Assembly (NCBI GenBank): GCA_018524725.1
Contig: JAEUWP010000624.1
Span: 1-47,356, forward strand
Reading direction: 5' to 3'
Length of the DNA: 47,356 nt
Source: Podaxis mareebaensis
Lineage: Eukaryota > Basidiomycota > Agaricomycetes > Agaricales > Agaricaceae
The position numbers and the translations under genes were made by a program. The notes under the pieces are model-generated. The model made no database searches. It was not told the DNA's origin and was given only the letters and a program-made list of their open reading frames with translations. Position 1 is the stretch's first letter. Every line of letters starts with the position of its first letter. Positions 1 to 11,558 of the stretch are shown in pieces.

Positions 1-182
1 AAACTTGCACCCCCAGAATCGACACAAGTGAGATAATGGAATAATGAAATAAAAATAAAACTCCTACCCCCAGGATCGAGCCTCTGGGGCCAAAGGTCCT
101 GGAGTGTGGATCTTCAACAGCAACAACTGATTTATTTGTGTAGCTAAACTCAGATAGTGCTGAAGGCACGGGTAATACAGCC
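1..182. other. Unassigned sequence replacing the integrase 3' half
   Basis: No coding frame is recognisable here. The integrase of the neighbouring gypsy remnant loses its expected sequence at about 183, so this stretch belongs to something else or to a rearranged flank. Two direct copies of a 14-bp word (ACCCCCAGAATCGA at 9-22, ACCCCCAGGATCGA at 66-79) lie 57 bp apart. A short inverted pair, CCAGGA at 71-76 and TCCTGG a little further on, brackets a GC-rich core. Its identity is unknown. Confidence 0.4.
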
Positions 183-3017
183 TAGTGAGTTGTAAGGTGA
201 GATGTGAGTATGATTGATCTTGTACTTCTGTGAGAGGTATTCAACAGCTTGAATGAACACAGGCCCATTATCAGTAATGATTTCCTTGATCGCACCCCAT
301 CTACACAAAATGTCCTCAAAGATGAAAGCTCCAATTGTGCATGTATTTTCATGGCAAAGCATCCTCCACTCAGGATACAAAGATAACGAACATCGAGCAT
401 GTACTATGTAACAAAAACTGTTCGATTTCGGCATGAACATCATATCAATGTAAACCTTCTGGAAGAGGGACAAGGGAATAGGAATGGTAGGCAGAATGAA
501 GATGTGTTGAATGGTTCTGACTTGGCATTCATGACAGGTCTTGATGAACCAGTGAATGTTGTCATCAAGGTAAGGCCACTAGAAACATTCAAGGAGCTGA
601 ATGCATGTTGTGAAAATACCCTTGTGCCCAAGTTCATCATGTGCTGCCTTGAGTAAGTGATACCACTTTTCTTTATCCACCACAACCAACTTATGCTTCC
701 CCTCGCTGTCCTTCTTCCATAACTTTCCACCTTGAAGAAAGAAACTACTGATGAGTCAAATGAAACATTTAAAGATGCTATCAGGCATCCCTTCTGGTTT
801 TCTGGGGTTCTCCAGGAACATCTTGATTGTGAGTAACTTGTGATCTCGAGATTGGGCTTTAGGTGATCAGGGAATCTTCAGGTGACTCTTGTGGTCACTT
901 GGCTGAGATGTTGTGATTGTGTTCACAACAATGATGGTGATGGTGGAATTGTATACTGGCCAGAGACTTAGGTCCTGCACCCATAGGTTGAGACTTCTGT
1001 GTCTGACTGCTTCGAGTATTGCTGAGAGTGTGGGCAGACTCTGGTTGCCTTGTGCTCTTGAGGATGTTAAACTGCATGCTGACCCAATGAGGAGTGCGTT
1101 TGCTTTGTCGATCCATTCTTCATAATTGTCTTCTTCAACTGGGTCTTCTGGTGCATGTGGCTGTTGTGATAACCCATCTGGACCATGGAGGCATCCAGGA
1201 ACATGCTGCAACTTGAAGTCAAACAGTAGGATAGCTGTGATCCAACAGTTGATTGTCGCATTAGGTTGTATATCCAGATTGTTAATCATCCCTCATATGT
1301 ACTTTGTGTCAACCTCAACAACCAAATTCTTCACCCCTACTATCCAGATCCTACAATCCTTCAATGCCCAAAACAGCCTAAACAACTCCAACTTCACCTG
1401 TGAATACCACCCTTCCTTCTCTGACAGGGTAATTGAGCCAAAATGTGATGGATATCTCTTATTATTGACACCAAGCTGAGAGAGAATATATCTGACTGTG
1501 ATATTTGAAGTGTCAACTGCCAGAATAACTTCTCAGTCACTTGCATAGTTGATTCCCCTGATTGCAGGTGAATTCTTTGCCAACTCCTTCAACCTATCCA
1601 TCACTAACTGCTGTTCTTCACCAAACACAAACTCTGCACCTTTCCAAGTGAGATTGGTGAGTGGTTGAGCGATGACAGTGTAGTCTTTGATGAAAATGCA
1701 TATAGTACCCATGGTTCCAAGGAACCCACAAACTTTGGTGAGGTTCTTGCATGGAGGCCAATCGAGAATCTTCTGAACACATGATCTATCAGGTAGATGA
1801 CCTTCATACATGCAGCAAAGGTGACTGATGACAACAGCAGAGGGGACACAAATATGGGATTTGGCTGCAGAGAAGGTGCCACCAGTGTGTTTGATATGTT
1901 GGATGACTTGGTTGATGTTCTGGAGGTGTTCCCAGATGAAGCACCAAATCCCTGGATTCTCAGGAATAGTCTCAAAGCTTCCACCTTCAATTTCATAACA
2001 TGTGGGAGGACCCTTGACTGGCATGTCATTGACAAAAGGGACTGTGACATGGGGAATTTCATCTTGAAGTAGAAAGGTAAGATCTCCATGTTGGATTTGC
2101 AGTGAATTCATGTAACCCATGGGGATAGATGTAAGATGAAGCATTCCAAGAGGGGTCTGAAAGGTGGTGAGGTCACGAGACTCAGGTGCAAGGGCTCATT
2201 GGTTGTATCTGACATAAAAGTCAAAAACCCCATAGCAACCATGTCCTCCAAATGACTCTGCATACTGCTCAATGAATGGTGGTACCCCAGCATCTTTGAT
2301 GGTCACTGTGTTCAGTGGCTGAAGGTTGTGAATGAGATGAAGAGACTTCCCATCTTTCTTGAGGACACAAAACCAACAAGAATGATATGATGAGTTAGAT
2401 GGTTCATACACTCCAGCTGCGATCTTGTCTTTGATAATCTGAATGACACAATTGTAGATGCCAGGGGGAATCAGGATATTCTTCAGGCTCCATGGAATGT
2501 GCTCAATAGTTGGGATGACCACAGGATCGAAATATTCCTCTGAAAACTTTCCCTTCTCTTCTTCACACCATGCAAAACCCATTTCCTGCAACTGAATAAG
2601 GTGATGTACCAACTTTTCCTCCTCTGGCCATAAAAACCCATCTTTATTGACATTCATAGTGAGTTTGCATTCAAGAGTATAACGAGATCCAGGTGAGAAT
2701 TCAGGAGGGTGAGTAGGAAGGATGGGGAGAGACTTGAGGGGATTAGAGGGGATGCAACAAACAATACGAAACTTCTCTGGAAGGGTAGTAGTGACTGGCT
2801 TGACTCAACAGGTGACTTTCTTATAGGTGAGTGACTTGACTGGCTGGCTTTTGTGTTTGATATCTGACAATGAAATTTCATATATTTCTTGAGGGTTCAA
2901 GATAGGTTTGAAATGAGATGATGTAAAGGCAATGGGAGATATCATACAGCATGAGAGGGGAGAGAGTGAAACAGTGAGAGGCTTTGTTAATTGGTGTGGA
3001 ATGGCTTGATAATCCAA
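183..3017 (-). pseudogene. gypsy pol remnant: RT, RNase H, truncated integrase
   Basis: RT begins near 2657 (WPEEEKLVHHLIQLQE) and continues through WFCVLKKDGKSLHLIHNLQPLN to the active site FVNDMPVKGP at about 2030. The family motif is F-[IV]-D-D, so one catalytic Asp is now Asn. RNase H follows (DTSNITVRYILSQ, HVPGCLHGPDGLSQ, 1489-1150). The integrase has an HHCC finger (HDELGHKG...CHEC, about 640-510) and the first two catalytic Asp residues (VYIDMMFMP and IITDNGPVF). The Glu region that normally follows ISPYNS is gone, replaced by unrelated sequence at about 183. Stops occur at several places, all in one frame. The protein would copy and insert the element; here it cannot. Confidence 0.85.
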
Positions 3018-3082
3018 GTCTCCTTGATGAAGTGCTGAATCCTTGACTTCTAAAAACCTGATGGGGGTGACTCAGTATGAAT

Positions 3083-5431
3083 TCAAGGCTTAGTTGGTAT
3101 TGTAACCACTGTCTGAGTGTTTGGGTCCATGAGAGTAATGTGTGATCCACCATTTGAGAAATGACAAGTGCTGGCTTGGGTGAGAGTGAGGAAAGGATGT
3201 CTGAGAAGCATTTCATAGGAGGCATTCTTGACAACTTGAACTTGGAGATAGAAGGTGCAGTTGCCAATCGACACATGGAGGTTAGGTAGGAGACCAATTG
3301 TTGCCTCGCAAGATGAATTGGCTGACTCCATCATCATGATCTTGTCTGACCTCATAGGCAACCCCAATTTCTCCCAAATGTCACATCGTAACCCAATAAT
3401 CTGTGACCCTTCATCAAGGATAGCATCCAATGAAACCTTTCCTTCAATATCCACCTCAACTGTTCAAAGATCTTTGATATGGTTTGCAACAATTGTGTCA
3501 GGAGGAAGGGAGTGGCCTGAGGAATGGATAAGTGACGATATAGGTTCCTCCACTTCCTTGACTGACAAAACTGTTGCTGGGGCTGTAGGAACTCTCTTTG
3601 ATGTGACTTGGTCTTTTACAAAGCAATGAAGGTCTGGCAAAATCATGAGGAGTTCTTGTTGAGTTAGAGTAACTGTACTCTCCATCCCTTTCTTGATGAC
3701 CTTCTAGACCAGTGATGAGTCTTCTATAGGAGATGTGTAGTGAAACTGAGGTGTGTACGATGAAGGTGAAGATGTAAATAATGGTCCAGGGGGTTGAGAC
3801 AAAGGAGATGAAGATGCCAAGGGTGGAGATGGAGTAGTAGTAGATGTCACAGGTAAGAGTTGTTGCCCTTTAGTCCCTTCTTTCGTGCTAACACTCAATG
3901 CCCCTTTTCCCTTCATAGAACTCCCTAGTTTCTTCTGGATGTCTTCAGCCCTCTTGAGAGATGAGACAATGACTGAGTCTAGGAGTCAGAGCTCTTCAAG
4001 CTCATCTGTGGTGACTTCTCCTAAGCTCTCAGTGGTGTTGGAGGTAGCTGGTGGCATGACCCAGGTGTATTGATGAACATCTGGAGATGGGGTGGCTTCG
4101 ATGATGTTCAATGTAACAGGAGGTGTGTTTCGAGCCTTATAATAATTATCCAACCTCTCCTTGGTGTTTCTCCCAGGTGCAAGCTTGGATGTGACAATGG
4201 TGCCATCTGGGAGAGTGATACAATGATCCTCATTGCACTTGCACAGCCCTTGGGTGATGTAGTTTTCAGCCTCAGAACATCAGTGGTGGAAGTGATTGGG
4301 GTCTGAGCAAAATGTGCAATCAGTGTTGCAAGGACAAGAGGGTGAGGTACTTTCCTGGGCCCTATTTCTGTTTGAACGACTTCCCAACTTCCCAGCTAAC
4401 TTGTCAAGAAAGGCATCTGAAACAAGGAATTGCTTGAGCAATGACATCTCAAAAGTTTTGTAAGCTTTCAGGGGTGGTGGGAGTACTGGAGGAGAGTGCA
4501 ATGACAGGGTATAAGAGGATGTTACTGGTGGTAAGGGGGAGAGACTCGAAATCGTGTATGATGGTGGACCATAGGCTGAGGGAGGAGGATAGTAAGGTGT
4601 ATGACTTGGAAAACCTCTGAGTTCACTTGTGGCTGAGGTAGTGTCAAGAAGGAATTGAGCAGCTTCAACTACCTTGTCCATAGGCCAGGGTTGATAGAGA
4701 GGGTGGTTGGGGTTCTTGAGACAAAGTCGAGAGGTAAGCTTGTCATGAAAACTTGGGTCAAATCCACTAAAGAAAATCATATCCCTCTTGCAACGAGATA
4801 TCTCATTTCTGCCCATGAGCCAGTCACTAATGGTCAAGAATTGATGGTAGTACTCACTGAATTGATATCGAGATCACATAGGAACAGTTGCTTGACAATC
4901 AGCTAGAGCTTTGAGGTCGTAGAATGTATATTTATGATCCTCTTCAGCTCCTGGGTACAAGGCCATGATGTCTCACTTGAACTGTTCCCAATCTCCTCCA
5001 CTCACACTGGGTCTTCCCTTCCACATCTCATATTCCCTCCAGCTCAGGTAATGTAATGTATAGTGAATCATGTCTTGATCATCTAGCTGACAAGACCTGC
5101 CCAAGGTCTCAATTTCATCAAAGAAGCACCTGGGGGAAAGTGGATGACCATCAAATTTTGGAGCGCTTCAATCCCCTGGAGCAGGCATACTACGAGGGTT
5201 GGGGGGAGCTTGGATAACGATAGGCTGGGGTGGAGATGGTGGTACAAGTGGTTGTGGAGCAACCATATGACCATCTGGAGTGCACCAATTTGCAGGGACA
5301 AACTGAGGGTGAGCAGGAGTGTGAGTGCTGATATTTGTGTCATCTCCTGACATGCCAAAGTAACAATAATGAGGGTGATAGTTGTAGTGACACTGGGATA
5401 AGACTTCTGATTTGTCTCCAGCCTGAGACAT
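3083..5431 (-). pseudogene. gypsy gag and retropepsin-like protease remnant
   Basis: The frame starts with MSQAGDKSEVLSQ at 5431 and can be followed in one frame to 3083 through several stops. The gag core is recognisable by APKFDGHPLSPRCFFDE, a common start of basidiomycete gypsy gag. A CCHC zinc knuckle (CTFCSDPNHFHH, stop, C) lies near 4280, its last cysteine just after a stop. A proline/serine-rich linker follows at about 3916-3704. The protease domain (3454-3083) has DEGSQIIG where retropepsins have D-[ST]-G-[SA], so the flap-proximal triad is changed to DEG, and LLRHPF replaces the usual LLG-R-PF. Gag would form the particle and bind RNA; the protease would process the polyprotein. The copy is inactive. 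Confidence 0.75.
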
Positions 5432-6515
5432 GTCGAAGACTGAAAGATGGAGGCTAGGTGATGGGGATGAATTATCTGATGGAGTGAAGGAGTAGAAGAT
5501 AGTATGGGGAGAAAGAGGGTGAAGAGGGGATAAGAGGGGATTGTTAAGGATGAGAGAGATTTCTTCAGCAAGATTTCAGTCTGGAATCTTGAGCTAGATG
5601 CCCCTTGTGGTGGGCTCCAAATGACAAGGTGAGTTCAGGGTTGTAGTGAAGAGTGCCAGCGTCTGTCTGGCATTGAGAGTGGTTAAGGGTGTAATGAGGT
5701 AGAGAGTCAAGAGCAAGAAAGAGCCAAGGTAAACTTGGGGAAAAGATAAGTTGTATTCGTTGTACCTACTACAACATTTTATACTACAGTTTACAGATTG
5801 TTTATACAATAAAGAAAATGCTAGAAAACAGTCAAAAAGGTAGAGAAATGAGAGAAAAGGTATGAATATTGTATTTATGACGACATTTCATTCTAAGACA
5901 TCTGTTTACAAGTATAATAGGAATGTACTTTGAATACAAGACATGAAGTCAAAATGATAATCAGATGTCGGATGCCTCTCGATGGCATAGCACATTTGGA
6001 GAGTGGATCTTGTCATCAAAGGAGTCAGACACCACCTTCCAAAGGTGGAAGGAGATGGTGTGCAGAATGTCAAGGGCTTCATTTGCATGTTCCAGAGGCA
6101 TTGGAGTGATGAATTATGAACCAGTGGTGATTTCATATGAGAGGAGGAGGGAGGATGGTGTCTTGTGACACCAGCTGAGCTCCGATCTCCATAACATCCA
6201 GTACTGCAGGGGGCCACTACTGTACTGCATCCAGCACTGCTGACTACCACTGCCCTACTGCATCCACTACCACAGGTACCACAATGGCACTGCATCCAGG
6301 ACTCCAGGGTACCACAATGGTGCAGTTTATTGCCACAACCTACCACTCTGTCAGCAGGCATTCGCTGTTGGATACACAGGTCCTGGGCTTTTACTACATA
6401 CAAATTCTATGTCTTGATACACCTCAGTATTCATATCAGCCACAAGAATAATTTCGATTCTCCCTGCATTTCAGTGCAGAAAAAAATGCCTCAAAACTAC
6501 TAATTAAACATGACC
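5432..6515. other. Gypsy 5' leader/LTR candidate region, no gene seen
   Basis: This is where the 5' LTR and primer-binding site of the minus-strand gypsy remnant should be. It is AT-rich, with an A/T-rich patch at 5760-5950 that could hold polyadenylation and promoter signals, but no TG..CA-bounded repeat can be proven because the partner LTR is outside the window. I recognised no tRNA-complementary primer site. CpG content rises sharply to the right of about 6500, which I take as the approximate edge of the old retroelement. Confidence 0.4.
6180..6330. repeat. Degenerate short tandem repeat (TACTGCATCCA family)
   Basis: The words 'ctgcatcca', 'tactgcag', 'ggtaccacaatgg' and 'ccactac' recur with irregular spacing of about 20-40 bp. 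Clear examples are two copies of 'ggtaccacaatgg' about 40 bp apart (near 6275 and 6308) and four of 'tgcatcca' (near 6227, 6258, 6292 and one variant). It lies in the presumed 5' LTR/leader of the gypsy remnant. No function is assigned. Confidence 0.5.
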
Positions 6516-6554
6516 CACATGCTTGTCCAAGAATTCCCTTGACCACTTCTCCAA

Positions 6555-7089
6555 TCATTCAATTGCCTGTCTAGTGTCAGCAAATCCTTGCAACTTGTCC
6601 CGCCATTTCGTCACATTGATCAGCTCTCTCAGATTATTGGTGACATTTTCGTTCAGGATGGAAGCGTTACGTTTGTCCCACAGGAACTCATTATGGCGTG
6701 TCCAACGCCTGAAGTCTTCCCCACTTCCTTCGAACGACCCCAATCTGCTTTTATCGTCATTGGCTGACTAAGCACCTCCTCACAAGCCAGTCTCAAGCGC
6801 AAAGTCAATTGCCACTTCTTCTTTCTCATGCCAATTCCTTGTGGTATCAACAGCTCGAGACAAGGCAAAATTACTAGTTACAGTGTGAATGCCTACTCGT
6901 GATAACGAAGCGACGCAGAGTCAGGGTTCAAAGGTTGTTGTAGGGGAGAAGGCAATATCCCACTTCCTGGGCGCAATGGTCACCGTAAATGCACACCCCT
7001 TTTCACCCTTACCAATTAAAATTGCACCTGAGCTAGACTCTGCGTTTGTCATATGCGCTTGAACGCGATCTTGGGTTGATTGATCAAGC
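6555..7089 (-). other. Possible 3' exons of the tandem-NACHT gene
   Basis: Three open minus-strand segments sit just downstream of the NACHT gene and may be its last exons. The first continues from about 7060 to 6921 (SSGAILIGKGEKG, FTVTIAPRKWD). The second is around 6862-6780 and contains VDTTRNWHEKEEVAIDF. The third runs from 6755 to 6555 with EDFRRWTRHNEFLWDK and LRELINVTKWRDK. The compositions look coding and CpG content matches the gene. I could not place splice sites with confidence and recognise no domain. They could also be a separate small gene or a broken 3' end. Confidence 0.35.
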
Positions 7090-9866
7090 CTACCGCGAAA
7101 AGACTCCATTTCGTTTGATAACTGCAGTAGACGCCGTGAGTCGTAAAAGAACCGACATTAAGGACCCGACGCTTACGTCTTGGGACAGATGCTGCAACCA
7201 GAAATCTTTGAGTTGCTCGAAATTCTTCTGAGGCAATTCCAAATTTTTGCGTGCCGTAAAATATGCGCGGGCTGGTTGATCCCATTGGATACGAGCCAAG
7301 TCTAGAGACTTGATTGACTTGGTTGACAAGTCATCGACAACTTTCCGTTCGCGTAGATACTGTAAAAACCCCTGCGAGCGCATCAGGACAGACGTCAGAT
7401 TTCCGGGCAGGTAGATACCGACCGAGCGCAAAATTTGGATCACCACAGGATTACCACCGTCATTAATGGGTATAAGCTCTCTCCTATAATCGAGGTCCTG
7501 GAAAATAGGGGCTAATATTTTGGATGCGTTCTCGAGGCTGTCTCCCGTCATCCCAGGCACAGCGTCCAGCAACCAGCCGAGCGAGGATGCGAAAAGCTCA
7601 TTTCGAATGATAGCTTCGTCCCGTTGCGGCCACGACACTTTTATCCTCGAGATCTGAAACACGGATTTGTCTACATGGACCATTAATAAATGTGGCGAAT
7701 AATCATCAAACTTGGCGCTCACTCCGGTCATATGAATCCGTCAGAATCCGTGCATTCTTCTCGAAGACCTTGTTCTTCGCTGTCGGCTGATCCGCACAGA
7801 ACACGGAAGTGAGGTAATTGACAAAGGAGTCATGAACAGCCCTGAGTGGCCTGTTGGAGGGCTCCTCAGATGGAGGAATATCCAAGACCGAACGAAGCTT
7901 CCCGAGTGCGTCATATGCAGCTTCTTTAGTGATGCCCAGCAAATTACAGACGAGAACGAAGTTCCCGCTCCACATCCCAGGAAGTAGAAACATCAACAGA
8001 CCCATGGCATTAGGTTGCACGTCCTGAGGTATTGCAGAGAGAATTTCGGTGTATAAAGCGTTGAGATTGTGAAAATGATCCGTTTCCTCGTTGGACAAGG
8101 AAGTTTGGTCGATGATATGTAAGACTGTCTCGAGGCGTGAGTTCAGATCTCCATAATCTGGGTTTCTCAAGAAGTGAACGATTGTGAAGGCAACAATGAA
8201 CAACCCAGAGGAGTACTCTATCAGCCTTGCGAGCTTTACATCGTCTGGCCACGTTCGGGGGTAATGAGAGGGCTTGAGCCCGCACAATTCTTCCCTCAAA
8301 TACCGTTCAACGTCCTGGCGATCAGGGGTAACCTCTATTTTCCGGTAGCTTGCTCGGTCCTCCGTTCGATAAGAGAATGCGGTGCTCATGTGATCATCGG
8401 GGCGACTCGAAAGGATCCAGATGAGGGGTGTTGTGGGACGTCGTTGCGCAAATCCATGGATAAGACGTATAAGCTCACGCTGCGTGTTTACGTCTGTGAG
8501 TTCGTCTAGCCCATCGAGCATTATCAGGACTGTTTTAAAAGCATGTAGCACTCTATCCTCGGAAATGGGTCGCTCAATAAGCAAGTGGAATTGCTGCTCC
8601 ATGGCCTTCCCGACAAGGTTGGAGTCAGCACTGAGAAGTTCCGCCGTATATTCCCGGTACTGCGGAAACTTGCGAGAGAGTTGAAGAGCGATAGTGGTGA
8701 AAACACGCTGTGAGTCGTAGCGTTTCTTGGGCCCCACAAAAAACATGGTGGCGCCCAACCTGGACCTCGGGGACCTCGACTCGTGATCTGCGAGCGACTG
8801 CATGATGGCCGATTTTCCAACGCCGATAGGTCCACACAACCATAAAATCCGTTCTGCACGAGCTTCATTATCCATCCAGGGCCGGATCTTGCCAAGAATG
8901 GCGATCCGTGTATCAGGGTGGCACCGAGGAGGGGGAGAGGGTGCAGCTGAGTCGAACTCGATGTCAGGAATCGCCTGATCAGTGAGTTGCTTAAGGGTCT
9001 CTGAGTGTGCTGGTGACAGAGATGACCCGCCGCGGTGGATGGAGGTATGGCGCGGGTGAGCTATATCTGGTGTTTGGAAACGTTCGACCTCGCGGTGAGC
9101 GGGTACCTGCTTCTCTAGGTACACTGGTGGGGTGTTCGAGCCGAAGCCCCTGCGAATGTGAGGCTCATCGCGGCTGACTATGAGCCAGATGAGAGGGACT
9201 GCGGGATGTCGGCGCACAAATTGGGCGATAAGGCGGACAACGTTTTGCTGCCCAAGCGGGCTCTTACGGTGATCCAATCCGTCAAGGAGAACCAAGATGG
9301 GACCATCGAGTTCATCGAACAGCCTTTCCCTCAGGTTGACGAAGGGCTTCTTGACTAACTTTTTGAATTGTCTGTCCAGGGATTCTTCAAACAGCTCAGG
9401 ACGAACATCGCCCAGGAGCTCCACGACGTAGTCCAGGTACTTCGGATTTTGAAGAGCGAGTTTATGCGCAATCGTGCCGAAGATATATTGGGGTTTCGCC
9501 GATTCCGGAAGAAACAGTGCGGCAGGGGGTATGGGCGACAATTCCTTGGTTTCTTCTAGTAGTCTCCGTGCGATCGCAGACTTGCCAGCGTTTGCTGGTC
9601 CGCATAGCCACATAATTTTCGCCTGCCGGGAAGGTCCCTTCATCCAGGACAGAATTTCTTCCACGAGGTTTTCCTGTCTCGGGGAAAGTTGATGTAGGGA
9701 GGAGCCAACAGCGGCGCAGGCAATTGCATGCCTTTCAAGTAACTCCTCGGCTACTGTCGGCCTTTTGTGAGATTGTGGTCCCTTAGACGTCAGAGAGGGA
9801 TATACCAACAGCGGTGGTCGGGCAGCGAGTCCACGTCGTTCCCACTGGAGAAACAGCCCATAAAGT
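7090..9866 (-). CDS. Tandem-NACHT STAND NTPase (NLR-like protein)
   Basis: This is a predicted intracellular STAND P-loop NTPase. Fungal NACHT proteins act as signal switches in self/non-self recognition and programmed cell death; that role is family knowledge, not shown here. Counting from 9808 as residue 1, module 1 has Walker A GPANAGKS (70-77), Walker B ILVLLDGLDH (171-180) and VSRDEPH (211-217). Module 2 has Walker A GPIGVGKS (326-333), Walker B VLIMLDGLDE (427-436) and SSRPDDH (467-473), preceded by CHPDTR, a usual lead-in to Agaricomycete NACHTs. Only module 2 is followed by a helical region (FIVAFTIVHFLRN, LLMFLLPGMW). The first in-frame codon reached, at 9808, is TTG not ATG. The frame extends upstream to a good acceptor (TGATGTAG, ending 9867), so a 5' exon is missing from my model. 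One 58-nt intron (7711-7654) joins the downstream exon in frame. No WD40, TPR or ankyrin repeats are visible. Confidence 0.8.
7654..7711 (-). other. Predicted 58-nt intron of the NACHT gene
   Basis: The first large exon ends ..SERQ and then meets GTTTGA, which as coding sequence would give a stop at 7706. Removing GTTTGATG...GTTTCAG keeps the frame and joins ..SERQ to ISRIKVSWPQRDE. The size is typical of Agaricomycete introns. An alternative donor 11 nt upstream (GTGAGC) resembles the consensus more closely but breaks the frame. Confidence 0.65.
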
Positions 9867-10586
9867 CTACATCAGAAATGTAAGTTTGCACGTTGCACCG
9901 ATCCGACATCGATCAGCAACGATCAGACCTTTACAGCTCATAATAACTTCCTTCAAAGGAGGCTACGGGGAGGGGAAGGAGGCTATGCTGGGAGGAGCTG
10001 GAGTGGGGGGTCGTGAATGGTAAGCAGTAACTAGAAGTCTTATGCAGCGCAGGTGGTTGATGCCTCGCAGCCGAACGAAAGCGCCCTCCACCACGTTTCC
10101 CTTTGCGCGCCTGTGGCTCTCTAAAACAAGAAATGAATACCCCACGCTTGTCGAACATCCTTGCCAGCTTCCCAGCGGTCTGCGTTGTGGCGGCGTCGCA
10201 TGACACTGAGTGTTCAACGCTCAGGCCTCAGGGGCGATGCCTGCAGGCGGAAACATCTATCATACATGGACTTTTTGCACTGCATATTATTAGGTGGGAA
10301 CCGTCCGCATCCCGGAGGTTGGTTAACGCGAGGCCCGAGCGTTTGACTGAAATATGCGTTCCCGCGCTGTCAACGGCCCAGAAGGCTTGGAAGGTCCAAC
10401 ACAAGTGTTCTAGTCCAGTTTCCAGCGCCCATAGGTCTGCAGGATGGCGCATATCATTTTGTTAACCGTCTTGGCTTGCGTGATGGTGATCTTTGGGTTC
10501 GGATTACGTCCGATCGAGCATGCTGGCTTCATAACCAGATAGTTGCTAATACAACGTAGCGAACTACACTACTTCCCTCCCTCAAT
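9867..10586. promoter_or_regulatory. Divergent intergenic region between NACHT and membrane genes
   Basis: The NACHT gene runs left and the membrane-protein gene runs right, so both promoters and any missing first exon of the NACHT gene must lie here. A branch-like CTTAC and acceptor TGATGTAG on the minus strand (about 9884-9867) mark the end of an upstream intron. A minus-strand open segment at 9931-10206 has no recognisable domain and is only a candidate 5' exon. The sequence is CpG-rich, like the flanking host genes. Confidence 0.4.
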
Positions 10587-11558
10587 ATGTCCGCAACGAC
10601 CACTGCTGCGGTGTCGCACATCACTCAACTTGGCCCAAATTGCATAGAGGCCAATCCTGACATCTCAGGCATTGGAGTCCGCATTGCCATCTATGTCCAG
10701 AACCTTATCGCTCCCATCCTAGCCATTGTCGCTCTCTGGGACCGAAAGGTTGACTGGGAAGAGCTGGGTTTCATAGAAACACAGTCGATGTCAATCCTCC
10801 TTACAGCTCTCGCACTGCTCTCCTCTGCAGTCGTACAGGCCGCCACGATGGGTATGAGCACATACCACGCGCTCATTATTCTCAATCTCGCCTGGATGAA
10901 CAACACAAACACATTTGTATATGCAATTATGTACAGATACCAAGGCGTTAAACCCCTTCACTACCACCTAAATCGGTTGATGACGCTTCCGCCGAGACAA
11001 AAAGCCATTCCCTTTTTCTTTGGTTCACTTCACCTTTCCTTCGTCGCAGGGTTCGGCCTCTGGTTCTGGGGGACAGTCGGCAAATTCGGTGCTGCCGCTC
11101 AATGCGTGTCTCCATTGCCGATATCCCTTTCCGTCCTCGGCCACCACATACTCATGACCAGCGAGCCGTTGCGGAGGGTGTCCCTTGCCATCTACGCTGT
11201 GACTGCGGTTCCAGGACTCAATGTCTTAATCATCACAGGAATCATCTATGGTTCGATCGATATCTTACTCCGCCTACTTCCTTCGCGTGCTTTCTTTGCA
11301 CCAGGGTATTTTTGGGTGGCGGTCTTGATTGGCATTAACGTGATTTTTATTGTCGACACAGAATCTATGGTCAGCAAGACGAGAGCCTTCGTAAAGCCAG
11401 GAGAGTCGCAGTGGACCTTCGGTCAGACACTTGCCATATTCCTCCTGATATTACCTCTGCGAGACATTGTTTTCTCGTTCAGGAAAGAGAAAAGTCAGGA
11501 CAGCAGGGAGAAATTGAGCGGTCTCCGTAACCTGTTCCGGTTTGGCTCGCGCTGCTGA
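10587..11558 (+). CDS. Multi-pass membrane protein of unknown function (323 aa)
   Basis: This is a single intact exon with a true ATG. The N-terminus contains CIEANPDISGIGVRIAIY. C-x-x-NPDISGIG-[VI]-R is a signature I associate with a widespread uncharacterised fungal membrane-protein family. Hydrophobic stretches suggest about seven membrane segments: roughly 30-50, 67-86, 92-116, 141-165, 198-228 (possibly two), 236-258 and 277-297. The C-terminal tail is basic (FRKEKSQDSREK) and probably cytosolic. No catalytic motif is visible. It is the only clearly undamaged gene in the window and is divergent from the NACHT gene; a shared promoter region is possible, but no functional link can be claimed. 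Confidence 0.8.
   Translation: MSATTTAAVSHITQLGPNCIEANPDISGIGVRIAIYVQNLIAPILAIVALWDRKVDWEELGFIETQSMSILLTALALLSSAVVQAATMGMSTYHALIILNLAWMNNTNTFVYAIMYRYQGVKPLHYHLNRLMTLPPRQKAIPFFFGSLHLSFVAGFGLWFWGTVGKFGAAAQCVSPLPISLSVLGHHILMTSEPLRRVSLAIYAVTAVPGLNVLIITGIIYGSIDILLRLLPSRAFFAPGYFWVAVLIGINVIFIVDTESMVSKTRAFVKPGESQWTFGQTLAIFLLILPLRDIVFSFRKEKSQDSREKLSGLRNLFRFGSRC

Larger units (their letters stand above)
183..5571 (-). mobile_element. Degenerate Ty3/gypsy LTR-retrotransposon, 3'-truncated
   Basis: Gag, aspartic protease, reverse transcriptase, RNase H and integrase occur in that order on the minus strand, the Ty3/gypsy order (integrase last). Two frames suffice: gag-protease from 5431 to 3083 and RT-RNase H-integrase from 3017 to about 183, with one net frameshift between. 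In-frame stops are numerous and the RT active site is altered, so the element is dead. The integrase ends abruptly before its catalytic glutamate, so the 3' end and 3' LTR are missing from the window. No 5' LTR could be delimited with confidence. CpG is scarce, unlike the host genes to the right. Confidence 0.85.

Noticed and set aside
7654..7722. Alternative NACHT intron with the better GTGAGC donor
   Set aside because: Using it breaks the downstream frame; the GTTTGA donor keeps it.
9931..10206. Minus-strand open segment as first NACHT exon
   Set aside because: No domain, no ATG at its start, and no donor that clearly joins the acceptor ending at 9867. Kept only as a possibility in the intergenic entry.
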